Part shown: one piece after another, positions 1 to 6,450 of the stretch
Position numbering within the stretch: the first letter of the stretch is position 1
Layout of the letters: each line of letters opens with the position of its first letter
Assembly (NCBI GenBank): GCA_021807965.1
Contig: JAKBCI010000103.1
Location: 1-6,450, forward strand
DNA: 6,450 nt
DNA from: Actinomycetes bacterium
GTDB taxonomy: Bacteria; Actinomycetota; Acidimicrobiia; Acidimicrobiales; RAAP-2
Direction of reading: 5' to 3'
Position numbers and translations under genes: made by a program
Notes under the pieces: generated by a model
Databases searched by the model: none
Told to the model about the DNA's origin: nothing
Seen by the model: only the letters and a program-made list of their open reading frames with translations

Positions 1-134
1 GCGATGGCCGACGGCGCCGGGCCGTGGGACAGAGTGGATCGGCTGGTCAGTGACGCTCCGGCGGGAACCGCCGGAGCGACGAGGGCACTCACGACGAGGA
101 CGAGGACGAACGGGGCTACGTGGGAACGGCGCAC
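1..134 (-). CDS. Secreted or exported protein, N-terminal fragment (runs off left edge)
   Basis: The first 44 codons of a minus-strand gene are visible, read from a GTG at 134-132 down to the window edge. The start is fixed by an AAGGAG Shine-Dalgarno (plus-strand ctcctt, 140-145) 5 nt upstream. The translation has a classical signal peptide: a basic start (MRRSH), a hydrophobic core at about residues 6-20 (VAPFVLVLVVSALVA) and a small-residue cleavage region ending PAGA-S near residue 27. The residues that follow are Ser/Thr/Pro-rich (LTSRSTLSHGPAPSA), as in a linker of an exported protein. I infer Sec export to the cell surface or medium. There is no lipobox Cys in the visible part, so a lipoprotein is unlikely. 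The mature domain lies outside the window and the function cannot be named. Many cell-wall hydrolases and solute-binding proteins begin this way, but that is not evidence for either. Confidence 0.72.
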   Translation of the reverse strand, partial: MRRSHVAPFVLVLVVSALVAPAVPAGASLTSRSTLSHGPAPSAI

Positions 135-139
135 GGCTA

Positions 140-145
140 CTCCTT
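140..145 (-). promoter_or_regulatory. Shine-Dalgarno of the left-edge secreted protein gene
   Basis: Reading the minus strand, AAGGAG lies 5 nt before the GTG at 134. This is the strongest ribosome binding site in the window. It decides the start codon and shows that the short left-edge frame is a real gene. Confidence 0.75.
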
Positions 146-160
146 CAGAACGCGCGGGGA

Positions 161-183
161 TACTGCGGGTCGCCGCAATACTA
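161..183 (-). promoter_or_regulatory. Near-palindrome overlapping a possible -10 box, upstream of the secreted protein gene
   Basis: Arms tactgcgg (161-168) and ccgcaata (173-180) are inverted repeats matching at 7 of 8 positions around the 4-nt centre gtcg. On the minus strand the distal arm overlaps TAGTAT (plus 178-183), a fair -10 hexamer about 44 nt from the GTG start. No good -35 box is seen 16-19 nt further upstream. The arrangement would suit a repressor operator over the transcription start, or a 5' leader hairpin. Both readings are inference. Confidence 0.28.
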
Positions 184-364
184 GATGTAACCGGCCAAGA
201 CGCTGGTGACAGCTTGACATACGAGGGCCGTCGGGAAACGTGGTGAGTACGAAAGGTCTGCCACCAGTTTCCCTCGCCTCAGCATCAGGGCCCGAACACA
301 TCACGTGAAGTCCAAACTATCCCTGGGGAAGGTCAGGTAATAAAACCCCGTGCCGGTCAAGGTC

Positions 365-379
365 TCCAGGATTCCTGGA
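365..379. repeat. Perfect 7-1-7 palindrome in the intergenic gap
   Basis: The sequence tccagga-t-tcctgga is an exact inverted repeat with a one-base centre. It has the size of a dimeric repressor site, but no promoter or gene start lies next to it. One such palindrome in 600 bases is not strongly unlikely by chance. Confidence 0.4.
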
Positions 380-566
380 CCAGATCAAACCTCGACCTGT
401 CGCCGCGAACGTACTTGTGGGGTCGGTGGGCTGGGGGTCGACCGCCGCGTCCACAACGGGGCCATCAACCTCGTCCGCTGGCAACGCAATAAGCCTTCGA
501 CCGTGACACTGTTGGGGTTAATGCGCGTGACTTCGCACCACCGCGTAGTCCTCCACGGATTTGCAT

Positions 567-595
567 CGCGAAGTTCGCGGGACGATCGGGTCGTC
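567..595. repeat. Two adjacent palindromes
   Basis: The sequence cgcgaa-g-ttcgcg (567-579, arms of 6) is followed one base later by gacga-tcggg-tcgtc (581-595, arms of 5). As RNA they would make two back-to-back short hairpins. No T-run follows on either strand, so neither looks like a standard intrinsic terminator. Their role is unknown. Confidence 0.35.
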
Positions 596-710
596 ACCTG
601 CGCAACTGTCACGACACATCGATGAAGGTCCGCGGTCGGAACCGATAACGCAGACGATGCATAGTCTGAGGAGTCGGACTTCGAGCACGTAACGTAGGGC
701 CACCAGACTC

Positions 711-741
711 AGTTGGACAAGGCGAACCGGTGGGTCCAACT
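711..741. repeat. 8-bp inverted repeat just beyond the tetR stop codon
   Basis: agttggac (711-718) and gtccaact (734-741) are exact inverted repeats around a 15-base loop. They begin 13 bases past the tetR stop on the minus strand. The position suits a transcription terminator for the glycosyltransferase-tetR unit, but the stem is only 50% GC, the loop is long and no T-run follows on the minus strand. A protein-binding site is the alternative. Confidence 0.35.
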
Positions 742-754
742 AGGTCACGCGCCG

Positions 755-1366
755 TCAGTCCTGCTGCACAGCTCGCAAGCCACCCCAGGCGAGGGTGGCG
801 CTTCGCGCGGCCAGACGTTCGGCCTCAGCCGGGGACGTCGCGGGCCAGTCCTTCGCGTCTTGCTGCAGGAGCCAGGTCATGGCTGCCCCCTCGGCGATCC
901 CGACGACGCCGGCCGCCAATTGACGGCGATGTTCCGCCGAGATCGAGATGTTGATATAGGGCTCAAGAAACGAGACGAGTCCGAGTTCAAGCTTGCGCAG
1001 CTCGGCCGCGGTTTCGCCCTCGTGACGGTGGATGAAGAGGATACGAAAGGCGTCGGTCTCGCGAACGACCATGTCGAAGTACACGCGGAAGGCCACCTCA
1101 ATCTTGACCCTCGGCGACTCGACGGCCGAGACCGCCGCGGTCAACTGGGCGAGCAGTCGCTCGGCCGTTTCGGCGACGATTTGGTGATAGAGATCGGATT
1201 TGGAGGAGAAGTACTGGTAGAGGATGGGTTTGGTGAAGCCCGCCTCTCGCGCGATGTCGTCCATGGTCGTGGATCGAAAGCCCCGCTCGGCGAAGATCGT
1301 GCGCGCGATCGCGAGCAGGTGCGTTCGCCGCTCGGCGAAGCGGGGCCGCGCCTGGTCGATCAGCAT
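755..1366 (-). CDS. TetR/AcrR-family transcriptional regulator
   Basis: A 203-residue protein, the usual TetR length. The N-terminal DNA-binding domain spans about residues 13-60. The helix-turn-helix reads TTMDDIAREAGFTKPILYQYF (residues 33 to 53), with the typical Ala-Gly turn, the Tyr-Gln-Tyr-Phe end of the recognition helix and the following SKSDLY. The C-terminal part is helical and variable, and should bind an unknown ligand and mediate dimerisation. The ATG at 1366 is the first possible start, since an in-frame TAG lies four codons upstream; GAGG precedes it by only 2 nt. The gene begins 4 nt after the glycosyltransferase stop, so the two are probably one transcript. Family members usually repress a nearby gene in response to a small molecule. 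The target here is not evident; candidates are its own operon or the low-GC gap beyond it. Confidence 0.9.
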   Translation of the reverse strand: MLIDQARPRFAERRTHLLAIARTIFAERGFRSTTMDDIAREAGFTKPILYQYFSSKSDLYHQIVAETAERLLAQLTAAVSAVESPRVKIEVAFRVYFDMVVRETDAFRILFIHRHEGETAAELRKLELGLVSFLEPYINISISAEHRRQLAAGVVGIAEGAAMTWLLQQDAKDWPATSPAEAERLAARSATLAWGGLRAVQQD

Positions 1367-1370
1367 CGCC

Positions 1371-4083
<2,713 letters not shown>

Positions 4084-4087
<4 letters not shown>

Positions 4088-4740
4088 TCGCGACGGCCCG
4101 CCTGGTCGCGGCGAAGGATCTCCGCATCGAGTGGCGTAGCCGCGTGCTGCTCTGGCAGGTCGTGCCCTTCGGGGTGATGGCGCTCGTCTTGAGCGGTCTC
4201 GCGCTCGGGCCGACCCGCGCGGGGCACTCCTCGGCCGGGCCGGGCCTCTTCTACCTCGTGGTCGTGCTCGTCACCTTGCTCGCCGTCAACCGCAGCCAGG
4301 CCATCGAGCGCGCGGCGGGAACCCGCGCGTCGGTCGCGACGCTCGGACTCGACCCGGCGGGCGTCTTTCTCGGCAAGACCCTCGCGCTCGCGATCGAGCT
4401 CTGGATCATCGGGGCGGTACTGCTCGCCGGCGCCGTGCTGTTCTTACACACGGCACTCGCCGGCTCCCTGAGAGCCGTGCCGAGCCTGATCGCGACGCTC
4501 GCCGCCCTCGCCGGCGCCGGCACGCTCTACGGGGCCCTCAGCGGCGAGAGCGGCTCGGCCACGCTGTTGCCCGTGCTCGCGTTGCCGGCCTTCGCGCCAC
4601 TGCTGATCGCGGGCGAGCGGGCTTTTTCCGCGGCGCTCGCGGGCGGTGCCACCGGAGAGTGGTGGGTCATTACGCTGGTGGCGCTGGTTGCGTACCTCGC
4701 GATCGGCGTGCTCCTTTACGGTGTTCTCGAGGAAACGTGA
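4084..4740 (+). CDS. ccmB: Heme exporter membrane protein CcmB
   Basis: The membrane partner of the CcmA ATPase, in the cytoplasmic membrane. It has 218 residues, the usual CcmB length. About six hydrophobic segments are visible, near residues 21-41, 54-69, 98-122, 131-151, 159-178 and 193-214. CcmB-like features are the N-terminal [10 protein letters not shown] (11-20), the segment [13 protein letters not shown] (69-81) between helices 2 and 3, and [17 protein letters not shown] (161-177), corresponding to the Leu/Pro-rich helix of the family. The GTG at 4084 overlaps the ccmA stop by 4 nt, and the ccmB stop shares one base with the ccmC ATG. Leu121 uses the rare TTA codon (4444-4446), unusual in this GC-rich gene. 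The segment numbers are estimates by eye. Confidence 0.9.
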
Positions 4741-5459
4741 TGAAACAGGCCCTTCAGCGACTGCTCGGACCGCTGACGCTCGCGTCGATGGCCGCGACCA
4801 TCTGGCTCGGACTCGTCGTGACGCCACCGGACCGGGTCCAGGGCAACCTGGCGCGCCTCGTCTACGTGCACCCCGCGGTCGCCTGGGTCGCCCTCTACCT
4901 CTCCTACGGCACGGCGACGATCGCGAGCGCGCTCTACCTCTGGAGGCGCACGCGCTCGGTCGTGGCCGACCGCGTCGCCCACAGCGCGATGGAGGTGAGC
5001 GTCGTCTTCATCGCGCTCACCTTGATCACCGGATCGATCTGGGGCCGTCCGACGTGGGGCGTGTGGTGGGCCTGGGACGCGCGGCTCACCTCGACGGCGA
5101 TTCTCGGCGTGCTCGCGATTGGCTACCTCGCGCTGCGCCGTGCGAACGACGACCCCGAGCTGCGCGCCAAGCGCAGCGCGGTCTTCGCGATCCTCTCGGC
5201 GCTCAACGTGCCGATCATCCACTTCTCGGTGCTGTGGTGGAAGACCCTGCACCAGGGGGCGACGGTCTTTACCGCCAACCGGTCTCTGCTGATCCACGGC
5301 ATCATGGCCTGGACGCTGCTGCTCAGCTTCATCGCCTTCAGCCTCGCCTACGTCTGGCTGCTGCGCGCGCGCTACCGGCTTGAGGTCGCGCGCGACGCGC
5401 GCGAGGCGTCGGTGCTCGCCGAGGCCATCGCCGCGCGCGTGCTCGAGGGCCGTCCGTGA
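4740..5459 (+). CDS. ccmC: Heme-handling membrane protein CcmC
   Basis: Binds heme at the outer face of the membrane and passes it to CcmE. It has 239 residues and about six transmembrane helices. Diagnostic features are VHP with His44, the tryptophan-rich heme-binding stretch [18 protein letters not shown] (101-118) and [17 protein letters not shown] (157-173), with His161 and His171. These include the outer-face histidines and the WWD domain of the family, so heme binding should be intact. The start is the ATG at 4740, preceded by GAGG (4729-4732) with a 7-nt gap inside the end of ccmB; the two genes share one base. After the last helix (ending near residue 208) about 30 polar residues rich in Arg, Glu and Ala follow, likely a cytosolic amphipathic helix. 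The related CcsA/CcmF proteins share the WWD domain, but the length and position fit CcmC. Confidence 0.95.
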   Translation: MKQALQRLLGPLTLASMAATIWLGLVVTPPDRVQGNLARLVYVHPAVAWVALYLSYGTATIASALYLWRRTRSVVADRVAHSAMEVSVVFIALTLITGSIWGRPTWGVWWAWDARLTSTAILGVLAIGYLALRRANDDPELRAKRSAVFAILSALNVPIIHFSVLWWKTLHQGATVFTANRSLLIHGIMAWTLLLSFIAFSLAYVWLLRARYRLEVARDAREASVLAEAIAARVLEGRP

Positions 5460-5551
5460 ACTACGTCCTGTCGGGTTACGCGTTCGCCTTCGGGGGGCTC
5501 GCACTCTACGCGGCCTCGATCTGGTGGCGGGGACGGCGTGGCGAGCACTGA
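5456..5551 (+). CDS. ccmD: Heme exporter subunit CcmD (31 residues)
   Basis: A very small gene encoding 31 residues, begun by GTG at 5456 with GAGGG (5445-5449) 6 nt upstream. The product has a single hydrophobic segment (about residues 4-24, from [11 protein letters not shown] through LYAASIWW) followed by a basic end, WRGRRGEH. This is the CcmD layout: a short Tyr-containing N-terminus, one helix and a positive cytosolic tail. CcmD helps release heme-loaded CcmE from the CcmABC complex. It is shorter than E. coli CcmD (69 residues), but small forms are common. It overlaps the ccmC stop by 4 nt and runs 14 nt into ccmE. The sequence is poorly conserved in general, so the call rests on size, topology, ribosome site and the C-D-E position. 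Confidence 0.8.
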   Translation: MNYVLSGYAFAFGGLALYAASIWWRGRRGEH

Positions 5552-6017
5552 CGAGCTCGACCTCAGTCCGGTCGCGCCACCGGCGTCGCGCCGGCGCAGC
5601 GCTCGACGCTCGCTGGTCGTGCTCGGCCTGCTCGTCGCGGCGATCCTCGTCCTGCTGAGCCAGGGCATCTTGCACAACCTCAACTACTTCAAGACCGTCG
5701 ACGAGGTGCTGGCCAGCCGCACCTCGATTGGCACGAGCGTGATCCGCCTCGAGGGCGTCGTCGAGCCGCACTCGATCGAGCGCACCGCGAGCGGCGCCGA
5801 CTTCGTCGTCACCGGATCGCGCGGGCGCATCGCGGTTGAGGCGACCGGCTCGCCCCCCCAGCTCTTCCAAGCCAACATCCCGGTCGTGGTCGTCGGCCAC
5901 TTCGCCTCGGCGACGTCGATGACGTTTCTTGGCAGCTCGATCCTGGTCAAGCACACCGCGGCCTACATCGCCCAGTACCCCAACCGCGTGAAGGCGCCGA
6001 ACGGATCGGTTCGATGA
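5538..6017 (+). CDS. ccmE: Cytochrome c-type biogenesis heme chaperone CcmE
   Basis: A membrane-anchored heme chaperone that receives heme from CcmC, holds it covalently outside the membrane and delivers it to CcmF. It has 159 residues: a basic cytosolic leader (SRRRSARR, 17-24), one anchor helix (about 25-41), then an OB-fold domain. LNYFKTVDEVLAS (48-60) matches the family's YFxTxxE start. Covalent heme attachment is expected at His139 in KHTAAY, the HxxxY motif (His139, Tyr143); this is the classical His form rather than the Cys variant found in some archaea and other bacteria. The chosen start is GTG at 5538, inside ccmD, with a weak GGGGA 4 nt before it; the 14-nt overlap suggests coupling. 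The tail after Tyr143 is short (16 residues). The stop overlaps ccmF by 4 nt. Confidence 0.94.
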   Translation: MASTDELDLSPVAPPASRRRSARRSLVVLGLLVAAILVLLSQGILHNLNYFKTVDEVLASRTSIGTSVIRLEGVVEPHSIERTASGADFVVTGSRGRIAVEATGSPPQLFQANIPVVVVGHFASATSMTFLGSSILVKHTAAYIAQYPNRVKAPNGSVR

Positions 6018-6450
6018 TCGCCCTCGTCGGGCGCGTCGGACTCGACGTGGCCCTGCTCGGGGCCCTGGTGGGCGTGCTCGACCAGCTCGCGGGTCGCCGT
6101 ACGCGGCGCGGCCACGCGCGCGCGCTCGCGCTCGTCGTGTTCGCCGGGGTCGCGATGGCCGTCGGCGCGATGCAGTACGCGCTTATCACCCACGACTTCG
6201 CCCTCGCGTACGTCGCCGAGAACAACGCCACGTTTACGCCCCTGCTCTACTCGATCACCGGCATGTGGTCGGCCCTCGAAGGCTCCCTGCTGCTCTGGGT
6301 GCTGCTGCTCGACGGGCTGATCCTCGGGGTGGTGCTCTACTACCGTCGCGAGCGCGACGACGAGGTCGTGCGCGTCGCGACGGGGGTGCTGTTCGCGACG
6401 AGCGCCTTCTTCACCTTCTTGATGGTCGGCCCCGCCCACCCCTTCCTCCC
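6014..6450 (+). CDS. ccmF: Heme lyase CcmF, N-terminal part (runs off right edge)
   Basis: The first 145 residues of a large multi-helix membrane protein that transfers heme from CcmE to apocytochrome c. The ATG at 6014 overlaps the ccmE stop (atga). Visible helices are near residues 7-25, 37-58, 88-110 and 119-138. Family features are HDFALAYVAENNATFTPLLY (60-79), matching the CcmF DFSVAYVA...S segment, then EGSLLLW (89-95) and the conserved Pro-Phe after helix 4 (HPF, 142-144). The usual WGxHEGS is here WSALEGS (85-91), so the His is Leu; the Trp and EGS are kept. The WWD domain and the heme-binding histidines would lie beyond the window. Full-length CcmF is about 630-660 residues, so less than a quarter is present. 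It could be NrfE-like, but the position after ccmE argues for CcmF. Confidence 0.92.
   Translation, partial: MIALVGRVGLDVALLGALVGVLDQLAGRRTRRGHARALALVVFAGVAMAVGAMQYALITHDFALAYVAENNATFTPLLYSITGMWSALEGSLLLWVLLLDGLILGVVLYYRRERDDEVVRVATGVLFATSAFFTFLMVGPAHPFL

Larger units (their letters stand above)
135..754. other. Low-GC gap of about 620 bases, no convincing gene
   Basis: This stretch lies between two minus-strand genes. GC, counted by hand in sampled 60-base blocks, is about 52-58%, against about 70% or more in the flanking coding regions. The open frames in it (for example plus 350-625 and minus 385-612) overlap each other, have no Shine-Dalgarno that I can see, and give translations with no recognisable family motif. 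I looked for tRNA, tmRNA, RNase P, SRP RNA and common riboswitch motifs and saw none. Short palindromes occur at 161-180, 365-379, 567-579, 581-595 and 711-741. It could be regulatory DNA, an unrecognised RNA gene or the remains of a decayed gene; the sequence alone does not decide. Confidence 0.6.

Noticed and set aside
214..219. TTGACA, an exact -35 hexamer on the plus strand
   Set aside because: No acceptable -10 box lies 16-19 bases downstream and no plus-strand gene follows it.
350..625. Plus-strand open frame of 91 codons and overlapping minus-strand frames in the gap
   Set aside because: No ribosome site, no family resemblance, and frames on both strands overlap each other, as expected by chance in GC-rich DNA.
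651..668. cagac/gtctg hairpin suspected of being a tRNA anticodon arm
   Set aside because: The loop has 8 bases, no matching acceptor, D or T arms surround it, and no T-loop motif is present.
4716..5954. 412-codon minus-strand frame opposite ccmC, ccmD and ccmE
   Set aside because: The translation is an Arg/Glu/Asp-rich shadow of three clear plus-strand genes and has no recognisable domain.

Overview
The window is GC-rich bacterial DNA. Coding parts are about 70% GC or more by hand count, GTG starts are frequent and genes overlap tightly. The gene content (a GT4 glycosyltransferase, a TetR regulator, a GDP-mannose 4,6-dehydratase and a full-length System I cytochrome c maturation set) and the codon use suggest a high-GC actinobacterium-like genome, possibly of the Acidimicrobiia type. 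That placement is an inference from style; no rRNA or other marker gene is present to settle it.

Layout, left to right. (1) 1-134, minus strand: the first 44 codons of a secreted protein with a clear signal peptide and a strong Shine-Dalgarno; the rest lies outside the window. (2) 135-754: about 620 bases in which no convincing gene is seen. GC falls to roughly 52-58% and several short palindromes occur. (3) 755-2393, minus strand: a two-gene unit, a GT4-type glycosyltransferase followed 4 nt later by a TetR-family regulator. (4) 2394-2477: a short divergent promoter region. (5) 2478 to the right edge, plus strand: gmd followed without any gap by ccmA, ccmB, ccmC, ccmD, ccmE and the start of ccmF. 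Every junction in this series overlaps by 1 to 14 nt.

How the genes work together. CcmA and CcmB form an ABC module. CcmC handles heme at the outer face of the membrane with the small helper CcmD and loads it on CcmE, which holds it covalently on the His of an HxxxY motif. CcmF is the membrane partner that transfers heme to apocytochrome c. CcmG and CcmH functions are not seen before the right edge. The gmd gene belongs to another pathway (GDP-4-keto-6-deoxymannose, feeding deoxysugar synthesis) yet shares a 4-nt stop/start overlap with ccmA, so the two are probably co-transcribed. The divergent glycosyltransferase fits the sugar theme of gmd. No new system is evident. The points most worth following up are the gmd-ccm coupling, System I in a putative actinobacterium, a CcmF variant lacking a usual His, and the low-GC gap.
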